DNA from: Dictyobacter alpinus
Lineage (GTDB): Bacteria; Chloroflexota; Ktedonobacteria; Ktedonobacterales; Ktedonobacteraceae
Reading direction: 5' to 3'
Length of the DNA: 64,000 nt
NCBI RefSeq assembly: GCF_003967575.1
Contig: NZ_BIFT01000002.1
Coordinates: 3,038,001 to 3,102,000, forward strand
Shown in pieces: positions 54,126 to 61,947 of the stretch. Positions within the stretch are counted from its first letter, which is position 1. The number at the start of each line of letters is the position of its first letter. The translations under genes were made by a program, and so were the position numbers. The notes beneath the pieces were generated by a model. That model did no database searches, was not told the DNA's origin, and saw only the letters and a list, made by a program, of their open reading frames with translations.

Positions 54126-54986
54126 TCAGACTCGTGTGAGTTTTTCTGGATTAGCAATGATCCGAATCTCCTGAATCTGCCCTTGCGCTATATCCATCGC
54201 TATGACGTTCCAGGCCAGATCATCGACGCGACCCACCAGCGCCATCCCACCGTTGACTTCCCTGAGCTCGAAACGAATGCTCTCGGGCCAGAAGTGCTTC
54301 GATCTCAAGCAGAGACGAACCACATGTTCACGTCCATAAATGGGACGCAAGGTGGCAGTTCTGGCCTTTCCACCTCCATCTGCCCACAGAACGACATTTG
54401 TAGAAAGCAGATTCGCCAGAGCAGTCATGTCTCCGCTCTGTACGGCCTCCAGGAAGCTGGTAAGCAGTTGTTGGTGTGTTTCGGGCACTGGTGAGAAACG
54501 TGGTCGCCGCTCGATCAGGTGTTGCTTCGCCCGACTGAAGGAGCGGCGGCAGGCTGTTTCCGTTTTCCCAAGGATGCCCGCAATCTCCACAAACTCGTAC
54601 TCGAAGACTTCGCGTAGCAGAAAGACTGCTCGCTCGAATGGCTGAAGTTGCTCCAGAAGTACCAGAAAGGCCAGTGAGATGGACTCTTCTGTTTCAACAC
54701 GCGTTTCGGGATCGGCAGCTTCGGGCATGTCTTCTGTGAGAATGGGTTCTGGTAACCAGGGGCCGATGTAGAGTTCTCGCTTCCTGCGCGCGAGCTGGAG
54801 CTGATCCATGCACAAGCGCACCAGAATCGTGGTCAGATAGGCCTTGAGCGAGTGAATAGTCTGTGATGACGCAGTCTGATAACGTATATACGTCTCTTGC
54901 ACCATATCCTCGGCATCCATAGCACTTCCAAGCATGCGATAGGCGATAGAAAAAAGATAAGGCCGATAGGCTTCGAAAGATTCCAC
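54126..54986 (-). CDS. ECF41-type RNA polymerase sigma factor with SnoaL-like tail (SigJ-like)
   Basis: A 286-residue ECF sigma factor. Region 2 is AYRPYLFSIAYRMLGSAMDAEDMVQETYIRY; region 4 is LREVFEYEFVEIAGILGKTETACRRSFSRAKQHL. The linker has the WLPEP motif and the C-terminal NTF2/SnoaL-like domain ends in NPEKL, both marks of ECF41 (WLPEP, NPDKL). In ECF41 the tail itself tunes activity, with no anti-sigma factor. An NmrA-like gene lies upstream, in keeping with the oxidoreductase/epimerase partners known for this group. GTG start with AGGAGG. Confidence 0.92.
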   Translation of the reverse strand: MESFEAYRPYLFSIAYRMLGSAMDAEDMVQETYIRYQTASSQTIHSLKAYLTTILVRLCMDQLQLARRKRELYIGPWLPEPILTEDMPEAADPETRVETEESISLAFLVLLEQLQPFERAVFLLREVFEYEFVEIAGILGKTETACRRSFSRAKQHLIERRPRFSPVPETHQQLLTSFLEAVQSGDMTALANLLSTNVVLWADGGGKARTATLRPIYGREHVVRLCLRSKHFWPESIRFELREVNGGMALVGRVDDLAWNVIAMDIAQGQIQEIRIIANPEKLTRV

Positions 54987-55110
54987 GTTGTTTCCTCCTG
55001 GAAACGACTCTTGAGCAGAGCTGTTCTCTCCTTATATGAGGATTGCTTCACATTGAGGTCATTCTCTTGTCTGCGATCATCATAAAGAAAGAGCGTTGAC
55101 TATCTGATGT

Positions 55111-55169
55111 TGCCCGCTCAGTTCCCGGACAGATATCCTGTGTCAACCTGTCCGGGAACTGAGCGGGCA
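55111..55169. repeat. Hairpin with 22-bp arms
   Basis: TGCCCGCTCAGTTCCCGGAC and two further bases (55111-55132) are exactly complementary to 55148-55169. It lies between the NmrA-like gene and the sigma gene. Right after it, CCCCTAGCGGGG with eight T (about 55188-55211) is a classical terminator for rightward transcription. Confidence 0.8.
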
Positions 55170-55235
55170 GTTAGTTCAAAGTTGGTTTCCCCTAGCGGGG
55201 CGTTTTTTTTCACGAGCTACCCAACGATATTCGTA

Positions 55236-55694
55236 TCAGTTTCGGAAGGCGGCAGCGTGAACCATAGCGTTCGACGCGAAGTCAGTGCAGCGCAGAATAG
55301 TCCACTGCAAGCGAGAGGCTTTGGCTGCCTCCTCAACTGCTCTGAAGGCGTCGGAGAAGTGCTGATAGCCACCGCCGTACTCCACGGTCACTGCTGATAG
55401 GGCAACGACACGTTGCGCCCCCTGCTCGGCTACCAGCTTCAGCAGTTCAGCGGTCGCAGCCCCAGCCGTGCTATCTCCCAGGGCGCGTGGGCTAATGAAA
55501 ATCGTCTTCACGCCGCGTAGCAGTGGTGCCAGGGTTTGTGGATGGGAGGGATCGCCAACCACCACATGAACACCATCGGGCAATGTGGCAGTGGCGGGAT
55601 GGCGGGTGACCGCCACTACTTCTTCACCTTTAGAGAGTAGCAGGTTCACGACTTCACGCCCGACGTTTCCTCTCGCTCCGGTAACCAGAATCAT
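55236..55694 (-). pseudogene. NmrA-like NAD(P)-binding protein, C-terminally truncated
   Basis: The 152 codons match the N-terminal half of an NmrA/YtfG-like reductase (ILVTGARGNVGREVVNLLLS, VVALSAVTVEYGGGY, WTILRCTDFASNAMV), then stop after AAAFRN. Normal members have about 280 residues. It is a close paralogue of 50763-51357, and the two truncated copies are complementary. AAGGAG precedes the ATG. The product could still fold as a Rossmann domain, so residual function is not excluded. Confidence 0.75.
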
Positions 55695-55808
55695 TGTAAG
55701 CTCCTTCTATCTGTAGAGGAAACTCTACGATGGTTGAATGTCAAGGATTTCATGTTCTTTCTCTAAGGAGAGACATGGATGAGATGACCAATTATGTGGT
55801 CGTCACAT

Positions 55809-55841
55809 AGAAAGAGGGTTGAGCCATTCTGTTTGGGACAG
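55809..55841 (+). repeat. IS end, copy D (right-end orientation)
   Basis: AGAAAGAGGGTTGAGCCATT, then CTGTTTGGGACAG. It is inverted relative to copies B and C. C and D bracket 5.2 kb with the NmrA fragments, the SDR, the IS4 gene and the ECF41 gene. Confidence 0.65.
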
Positions 55842-55882
55842 CTTTCCTGGCAATTTCGCCCCATTACTTTGTCAAACTTCAA

Positions 55883-56045
55883 TTGGCGACGCGTTCTTCC
55901 ACAGCCCCATGCGTCGATCATCAATCCTACATGACCCACCTTAAGGTTCGACAAGACATTTTTATCTACATTGCGCAATTTTACAATAGAAAGTGGCTTC
56001 ATTCAGTATTAGGCTACTCAGTCTACCTTACACCCAGATTGTGTC
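55883..56045 (+). pseudogene. IS3-family transposase (OrfB) C-terminal remnant
   Basis: The frame contains RQDIFIYIAQFYNRKWLHSV followed by LGY, which is the end block of IS3 integrase-type transposases (ARQ.IF.YIE.FYNR.R.HS.LGY). No catalytic DDE part remains. It lies just right of IS-end copy D. Confidence 0.6.
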
Positions 56046-56252
56046 CCTGCCCAGTTTTCGTGGAGTCTCCACTGATAGTGGTGCCCCGCTAACTGGTGAA
56101 ATTGGGGAAAAGGCTTGAAAAAAATGACGCATCTTGGCATGATGTTCTTATGCAAAAAAGTACAGCAAAGCCGATGGACGTGTCCCGCAAGAGGCATCGG
56201 CATCGGTCATGGCACGCCACGACGAATGGATGGGAGGGCCACCTTCAATTTT

Positions 56253-57302
56253 TTACGCTTCGATCTCCCCCACGAACTTGAACTTTTCGATAGGCATCTC
56301 GTCATAGCGCCCGTTGAGCAGGTCACGGAAGCTCTGGATGGTCTGTTCGCGCATCAGGTAGGTGCCGGGAATTTCGGTGTAGGCTTCGGTGACGAAGAAG
56401 GGTTGCGTGAAGAAGAGGTTGATCTTCTCGCCACGTGCCAGGATTTGCCGCTCTTCTGCGTTGAGCGACGAATGATTGGCGCGGTCGCGCAACTCATGAT
56501 AGCGTTGCAGCGTTTCACGCACACCTTGAGCAACTTGTTGATGCTCGGCTGGAACCGTCTCGCTGGTCAACAGATGTGAGTTGGAGGCGATAGGATCGAT
56601 CGCGGGCCATAGATATTCCCGGGCTCGTGCCTGGCTGAACCAGAGTTGTGCGTCGAGTTCGGCGAGCAGGGCACGATCTTGCGGCTGGTGCTGATCGTCT
56701 ACCGGCACAAGGACCAGCGTGGTGATGCCGCTCATATTGGCAAATTGGCGCACATCAGCCATGATAGCCTTACTAATGACCTGACTATCGATCAGCAGCA
56801 GGACCTCGCGTCCGTTCTCGGCAAAGTGAGTGGCAGCCGTCATTGCGGCGTGCAGGAGGCGCTGACGTACGGCCTGATCTTCGGTTATTTGCTCGAAAAA
56901 CATCGTAATCCGATCTTCAAGCTCGCTTTCGCGTACCATCTCGTAGAGGCTGCTGGCATTATAGGTCGTCTCGCGCATCCCGGCGATGATTCCGATGGCT
57001 TGGCACTTGGTGAAGAGATGCTGCATGATCTCTTCGGTCACAACCTCCTTGCCCACCCCGTAGCCTGCGATCAAGCCAACGACGCCACCATGGGCTAGGG
57101 GAGCCATCAGGTCAATGGTTTTGATGCCTGTTTCCAAGAGGCGCGTGGGCGTGCTGGCTGTTTTGTTCAACACCTCTGGCGTGGCGAGTGGTACGCGTGT
57201 GACATTTTCTAGTGTCTCTTTCTTATCAATCGGTTCACCGTTCGCATTGAAAACGCGTCCCAGAATGGCGTCACCGACAGGCAACGTGAGAGCAGTATTC
57301 AT
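56253..57302 (-). CDS. Orphan F1-ATPase beta-subunit-like protein with degenerate Walker A
   Basis: A 349-residue relative of AtpD that lacks the N-terminal beta-barrel (about 80 residues); it starts at the block LPVGDAILGRVFNANGEPID. The Walker A, GGAGVGKT in true beta subunits, is AGYGVGKE (79-86), so the Mg-binding Thr is Glu. Walker B keeps Asp172 (VLLLIDSQ), and Glu111 aligns with the catalytic Glu. YLWPAIDPIASNS and the C-terminal FFTQPFFVTEAYTEIPGTYL are preserved. No other ATP synthase gene is near. Its ATG overlaps the stop of the sigma-ankyrin gene (ATGA), so the pair is coupled. A non-ATPase, regulatory role is inferred. Confidence 0.85.
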   Translation of the reverse strand: MNTALTLPVGDAILGRVFNANGEPIDKKETLENVTRVPLATPEVLNKTASTPTRLLETGIKTIDLMAPLAHGGVVGLIAGYGVGKEVVTEEIMQHLFTKCQAIGIIAGMRETTYNASSLYEMVRESELEDRITMFFEQITEDQAVRQRLLHAAMTAATHFAENGREVLLLIDSQVISKAIMADVRQFANMSGITTLVLVPVDDQHQPQDRALLAELDAQLWFSQARAREYLWPAIDPIASNSHLLTSETVPAEHQQVAQGVRETLQRYHELRDRANHSSLNAEERQILARGEKINLFFTQPFFVTEAYTEIPGTYLMREQTIQSFRDLLNGRYDEMPIEKFKFVGEIEA

Positions 57303-58501
57303 GAGCGTTCAGTCCTTTCTTGTAACACAGCAACAATTGCTGTGTGTCCTCTGGAGATGGCCCAGGCAATGGGCGTCTTACCCGTTTGATCGCGCAATTG
57401 TGGATTCGCGCCGTGAGCAAGCAGGAGATGCACAATTTCGCTGTGACCTTTGAGTGCGGCCCAGTGCAAAGGCGTGCGCCCGTGCTGGCTCTGACAATCG
57501 ACGGTTGCGCTACGCTTAAGTAACAAACGCCCCATCTCTATGCCATCGTTCATCGCGGCAAGGTGCAGAGCCGTCAAGCCGTTATCCATCGGCAATGCGA
57601 CGTCGGCATCGTGCGCGAGCAGGATGGCGGCGCTGGTAGAGCAGCGATACATCACCGCGCCATGCAAAGGCGTCATACCTCCGCCTGTGCGTGCATCAAC
57701 GTGCGCGCCATAGGCCAGCAGTAATGTGGTCACTTGCGCATGGTCGTGCATCGCGGCTTCGTGAAGTGCAGTAATGCCCGTCGGGAGAAACACGGCTGGG
57801 CGTATGCCGGCCTCGTTGCGTCCCATCTTCATGTTCAGCAAATAGGGACTCTGATCCAGCAGTGTCTTCACCGCGTCCAGATCGCCGACGCGCGCGGCAA
57901 TCAGCAAACGAATGTTCGCCGGAAGTGTATTAACGAGCGATGGGCGCTGCTCCTGCAAGACATCGCGCATCATATCGATCAGTTCGTCTTTGAGCTGCTG
58001 GCGAGCATCGTAGAGCCGTTTCTTGATCGTGGTCACGGGGACTTCCAGAAAGGCTCCGATCTCTTTCAGTGCGTAGCCTGTGCCATAGAAGAGCAGCACG
58101 ACCAGGCGTTGACGTTCGGGCAGCGCGTTGATGGCGTTGCGTACCTGGTGATGCACGTCGCGAGTATCAATCAGCTCGCTCAGATCTGGCTCGATTCCCG
58201 GTACCGATGCCGCGGCTTCCAGAGAACTGCTTGCCAGGCGCTTGCCGCGCGTCAGCCGATCCACCTGCTTGAAAATAATGAGGCGAAACCAGCTCAGAAA
58301 AGCCGCCGGTTCGCGGAGCTTCTCTAGCGTCAGATACACCTCGATGAACGCCTCTTGCGTGGCATCTTCGGCGAGTTGCCAATCTCCGAGCATGGCGTAC
58401 GCGCTGGCGCAAGCCATGTCCTGAAAACGCTCGATCAGCGTGTTGAAGGCCTCCTTATCCTCATGCTGAGCCGCTCTCACCAGCGTATCGAGTGCTTCCA
58501 T
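57299..58501 (-). CDS. ECF-type sigma factor fused to ankyrin repeats
   Basis: A 400-residue protein. Residues 18-87 are sigma region 2 (AFNTLIERFQDMACASAYAML, DATQEAFIEVY), and about 118-172 are region 4 (LPERQRLVVLLFYGTGYALKEIG, then VTTIKKRLYDARQQLKDEL). From about 195 to the end there are five or six ankyrin repeats (TGITALHEAAMHDHAQVTTL, GMTPLHGAVMY, GLTALHLAAMNDG, GRTPLHWAALKGHSEIV, GKTPIAWAISRGHTAIV). The repeats probably bind a partner that controls the sigma domain; the coupled AtpD-like protein is the obvious candidate. AAGGACAGGA precedes the ATG. Confidence 0.9.
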   Translation of the reverse strand: MEALDTLVRAAQHEDKEAFNTLIERFQDMACASAYAMLGDWQLAEDATQEAFIEVYLTLEKLREPAAFLSWFRLIIFKQVDRLTRGKRLASSSLEAAASVPGIEPDLSELIDTRDVHHQVRNAINALPERQRLVVLLFYGTGYALKEIGAFLEVPVTTIKKRLYDARQQLKDELIDMMRDVLQEQRPSLVNTLPANIRLLIAARVGDLDAVKTLLDQSPYLLNMKMGRNEAGIRPAVFLPTGITALHEAAMHDHAQVTTLLLAYGAHVDARTGGGMTPLHGAVMYRCSTSAAILLAHDADVALPMDNGLTALHLAAMNDGIEMGRLLLKRSATVDCQSQHGRTPLHWAALKGHSEIVHLLLAHGANPQLRDQTGKTPIAWAISRGHTAIVAVLQERTERS

Positions 58502-58678
58502 CGTCCTGTCCTTACCTTTCCATGTCGTTTACTTCTTCTAGAGAAAAGTCCCAATCTAGAGGAAAAAGGATACTGAAAAATTTGCCACCTCCACCTGTAA
58601 ATTACAATTTGGTGAGGCAGATGTTTGATCGTTGGTTGCGGTAGGAGCCGAGGCGGTAAACAGGCGAGACGGACTACT

Positions 58679-58766
58679 TTCACCTGTTTCCTCCTTGAAA
58701 AACTCATCTGCCTCCGCTCGGAGACATCGGTGTGCTATACTGCTAACGCCTGCAAAAACAGGTGAA
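58679..58766. repeat. Inverted motif TTTCACCTGTTT / AAACAGGTGAAA before the integrase
   Basis: Two copies of a 12-bp motif face each other about 70 bases apart, the second directly before the integrase ATG. They could be arm-type recombinase sites or an operator pair. TGCTATACTGC near 58733 is a possible -10 region. Confidence 0.45.
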
Positions 58767-58771
58767 AAAAC

Positions 58772-59747
58772 ATGCTGAGTTCCTCGCTACCCGCTCCTTC
58801 TCCCGAAGCCGTCTTCACGCTCTGGCTGGAGGAACTCCAGGCGGGTGATCGAGCCAGTGGAACCATCCGTTGCTACCGCAGCGCTGTGGAGGGGTTTCTT
58901 GTGTGGTACCGAGAGGTCGAGCAGCGTCCGTGACAACTTGCGGCCCTTACCCCTATGACCATCGTCGGCTATCGGAATTTTCTCCAACACACCCAACGCC
59001 GAGCCACCAGTACGGTGAATGGACATCTCAGCGCGCTGCGAGCCTGGTGCGCTTGGCTCACCACAGAACATTACCTGGAAGCGAATCCCGCCCGCCGCAT
59101 CAAGCTGGTGGGGTGATAAGCGGCGTCATCACGCGAGGGTCTCAATGAGAACGAGGTCGATGCCCTGTTACGTCAGGCCCAGAGGAGTCGTGAAGGGAAG
59201 CGCAATTACGCCATTGTGCAAGTCCTTCTCCAAACTGGTTTGCGCTTGGATGAATGCAGTCATGTGCTGCTCTCTGATATCGATATCAGAGAGCGCAACG
59301 GGTCCGTGATTGTGCGCCAGGGCAAAGGCAACAAGGCCCGGACCGTCCCGCTCAATGTGTCCGCGCGCCTGGCCCTGGCCGCATACCTGGAGCCGCGCTT
59401 CCAATGTGACCCTACCGTGAAAGCCGTGGCCTCGGCGTGATTCGAGGGAAGCAGAACTTCCCCTCTGGCAGAGCCAAAAGCATGGGAGACTCACCACTTC
59501 GGCGATGCGACAAATGATCGATGTGCTGGTCCGCGATGCTGGACTGGCCCCGGCTCAGGCCAGCGCACATACCTTGCGTCATACGTTCGCGCGCAATTAT
59601 TTAAGCGAGTACCCCGGCGACGTGGTAGAATTGGCAACGCTCCTGGGGCATACGTCCCTCGACACGACCAGAATCTACAGCCAACCTACGGTTGAGCAAC
59701 TAGCCGTGCGCGTGGAAGGACTGCGACAAAACGCCTATGAGGATTAA
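58772..59747 (+). pseudogene. Tyrosine recombinase/integrase, decayed
   Basis: One frame from ATG 58772 encodes the SAM-like core-binding domain (FTLWLEELQAGDRASGTIRC), is broken by TGA near codon 52 and by TGA-TAA at 59114-59119, then goes on into the catalytic domain with the first Arg (LLQTGLRLDECSHVLL). After a frameshift between about 59440 and 59490, the rest (HTLRHTFARNYL, LLGHTSLDTTRIYSQ) contains the His-x-x-Arg, His and Tyr. All catalytic residues are still readable, so the decay is recent. The three stops can each arise from CGA or CAA by C-to-T change. Confidence 0.85.
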
Positions 59748-59940
59748 ATTCCTGTCCAGTGTGTGGCTCTGGAGCTGCTTCTGCCATAAGTCAGGCGGCA
59801 AAGCGTTTGTCAGCAGAAGGACCATTTCCCCACTTGCGGTCCTTAGCATCTGGTTTTCGCTGAGCGGAGGCCGAGTGGACTGGCTTCTAAACAGAAGAAA
59901 TCTTCTGCATGTTTTACTCGTTTCCCCTATGTCCTATTTT

Positions 59941-60024
59941 ACGCGTATCTCGGCGTTGGGTCTAGAACGGAAATGGATTGGCTTTGAATGTCGCGTTGGT
60001 GATATCAATATTTGTCAGTTCCAT
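59941..60024 (-). pseudogene. Cytochrome P450 N-terminal remnant
   Basis: Behind a strong ribosome site (AAGGAGAAC), ATG at 60024 begins NIDITNATFKANPFPF, then TAG (59962-59964), then TQRRD. Bacterial P450s of the CYP107 type have exactly this start, with Tyr at the place of the TAG; compare DITSAQFKADPFPFYAQLR of the P450 at 19140. Beyond about 28 codons homology is lost. It lies 18 bases after the MFS pseudogene and was the third gene of that operon. Confidence 0.7.
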
Positions 60025-60042
60025 AATCTTGTTCTCCTTGTT

Positions 60043-60599
60043 TTACTGTTTGGCGTAACGATTATCTTTTGCTACCTCTACCTGAGGGGTAGCGATGGTA
60101 TCTTCTCCTTGAGATGCGGGTGCATCCCGTAAGAACACTGCCACGACCAGGCTGAGCAGGCTGAGGCAGAACGTGATGACGAATGCCTGATGAATGCTGC
60201 TCGCTAATGCCTGCCGTACGATCTCAAAAAGATGGTCGAGTAGCGACGTCGGGACAAGCCCTTTCTGTACAATGTTCTGGCGAGCATTGAGCCTAGCAGA
60301 AAGATTAATACTCTTCCAATGAAAAACCATTTGCGACCAAAAAGATCGGATAACTTGCCCGCGATGGGAATCGTGGTGGTCGAGGCCAGCAGATAGATGG
60401 TTACCAGCCAGCCGTACAGGCTAAAGCCGTGCAGGTCCGCGATAATACGTGGCGTGGCTCGATCGTCGATCGAGCCATCGATGGCCGCCATCAGCAGGGT
60501 GGTAAAGAGCGCGCTAATGGTTGCCACGAGCGGCCAACCACGCAAGCGAGCTGACACCGTGTTTGCGCTCTCTGTGGCGCTGTCTCGTGTTGTGCTCAC
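60043..60599 (-). pseudogene. DHA2-type MFS exporter with large internal deletion
   Basis: The first 100 codons encode the N-terminal region of an EmrB/QacA-type drug exporter (LVTIYLLASTTTIPIAGKLS, DLFGRKWFFIGRVLIFLLG). Then the frame shifts and joins directly to the C-terminal end (QALASSIHQAFVITFCLSLL, SLVVAVFLRDAP). About ten of fourteen helices are missing. The GTG start overlaps the stop of the glycosyltransferase gene (GTGA), so it was translationally coupled. Confidence 0.85.
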
Positions 60600-61891
60600 C
60601 TGGGTAATCCGGTGCTTCGTGGAGCGGAAAAACTTTTATTCTGGCTCTGCTCGATGATCTCAACTGCTCGCTCAACGCCGTTCTCGGTGCGGATACGCTG
60701 ACCAAGTGTGGCCGCCTTCTCACGCATCGCGTTATCGTTCATGGCCTGCTCAATAGCATGTGTGAGCCTGTCGGCGGTGAGCTTTTTGCGCGGGATCGGT
60801 TGAGGTCCAACGCCGAGCTGGTGGACGCGCTGACCCCAGAATGGCTGGTCGGCGAAGAAGGGGACGATGATCGAGGTAACCCCTGCCGCCAGTCCCGCTG
60901 CTGTGGTACCGACGCCACCATGATGGACGACCGCCGCCATACGTGGGAAGAGCCAGCTATGGGGGATCGACTGCGTCATATACACATTCGCGGGCAACTG
61001 CTCTTTTTTGAGGCCGCCCCAGCCTTCGTAGACCACGCCGCGCTGGCCGGTGCGCTCCAATGCGTGCAGGACCAGGTCCGCTGTCTCTTCTGGCTTGCTA
61101 TTAGTCATGCTGCCGAAGCCGATATAGATCGGTGCAGGACCCGCTTGCAGGAATTGCACAAGCTCGACGGGTGGCTCCCAGCCCTCGGATGGTTCGAGAA
61201 ACCAGTAGCCAGTGACGTGTTGCGATGCATCCCAATCGTGAGGTTGTGGAATGACATGTTTGCTATAGCCGTAGAGTGTTGGTTGCTTGCTTTTGCGTAA
61301 AGCGGAGAAGGGTCCCCAGAACGAGGAGGGTTGCAAGTGCAGAGCCTGCGTGCGGACCTTCGTATCCCCTCCACGGAACGATTGCCACATCATCTGTTGC
61401 GCGATATGGTGGGATGGCTTGTTAAGCCAGCGGGTCAGTGGAGACTGCGGCAGGGGCGTCAGCGCGCTGGGAAACTCGCTGGTCGGATGGAAAGGAACCA
61501 GGTAAGCGAGCAGGAGTGGGATGTTGAGATACTCCGAGAGCGAGGCGCCGCTAGCGATGCCACTGAGTCCACCCAGCAAAAGATCTGAACCTTCGCAGGC
61601 ACGGATGCTGGCCTCAACGGCCTGTACGGCCTGCTTTTCGGATGCTTCCCCCATACGTGCTAGAACGGTTAGCATGTTCCCTTGGTCTAAGAGCCCTTGC
61701 ATCTCTCTGGCGGCAGCCTCAGCACTACCGCCAGTCGAAAAAGCCTCCAGGCCATACTCGGTGATCAGTGATTGAAAATCGTCCGAAGTCAGGACGCGAA
61801 CAGCGTGACCTGCATCCTTCAAGCCCTTGCCCAGCGCTACATAAGGCTGCACGTCACCACGGCTCCCTCCTGCAATAATAGTAATCTGCAT
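60596..61891 (-). CDS. GT1-family UDP-glycosyltransferase (sterol/macrolide type)
   Basis: A 431-residue GT-B enzyme. The N-terminal acceptor domain begins ITIIAGGSRGDVQPYVALGK, the hallmark of sterol-glucosyltransferase-like GT1 members. The C-terminal donor domain has VHHGGVGTTAAGLAAGV, then PFFADQPFWGQRV, which bind the UDP-sugar. It moves a sugar onto a lipid or small natural product. In the operon TetR-DUF4013-GT-MFS-P450 it remains intact while the last two genes are dead. GACAGGAG precedes the ATG. Confidence 0.92.
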   Translation of the reverse strand: MQITIIAGGSRGDVQPYVALGKGLKDAGHAVRVLTSDDFQSLITEYGLEAFSTGGSAEAAAREMQGLLDQGNMLTVLARMGEASEKQAVQAVEASIRACEGSDLLLGGLSGIASGASLSEYLNIPLLLAYLVPFHPTSEFPSALTPLPQSPLTRWLNKPSHHIAQQMMWQSFRGGDTKVRTQALHLQPSSFWGPFSALRKSKQPTLYGYSKHVIPQPHDWDASQHVTGYWFLEPSEGWEPPVELVQFLQAGPAPIYIGFGSMTNSKPEETADLVLHALERTGQRGVVYEGWGGLKKEQLPANVYMTQSIPHSWLFPRMAAVVHHGGVGTTAAGLAAGVTSIIVPFFADQPFWGQRVHQLGVGPQPIPRKKLTADRLTHAIEQAMNDNAMREKAATLGQRIRTENGVERAVEIIEQSQNKSFSAPRSTGLPR

Positions 61892-61947
61892 AAAGTGTGT
61901 ACTCCTGTCTTTATTTGTACGGTTGAACGATAGTCCGTATGTCTGTA

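Noticed and set aside
56253..57302. Housekeeping ATP synthase beta subunit
   Set aside because: The N-terminal barrel is absent, the Walker A Thr is Glu, and no other ATP synthase gene is adjacent. It is a divergent paralogue.
57734..58327. 197-codon open frame on the plus strand
   Set aside because: It is antisense to the ankyrin/sigma gene, has no family pattern and no ribosome site.
59737..60132. 131-codon plus-strand frame
   Set aside because: It runs antisense through the P450 remnant and the MFS end, which explain the same bases better.
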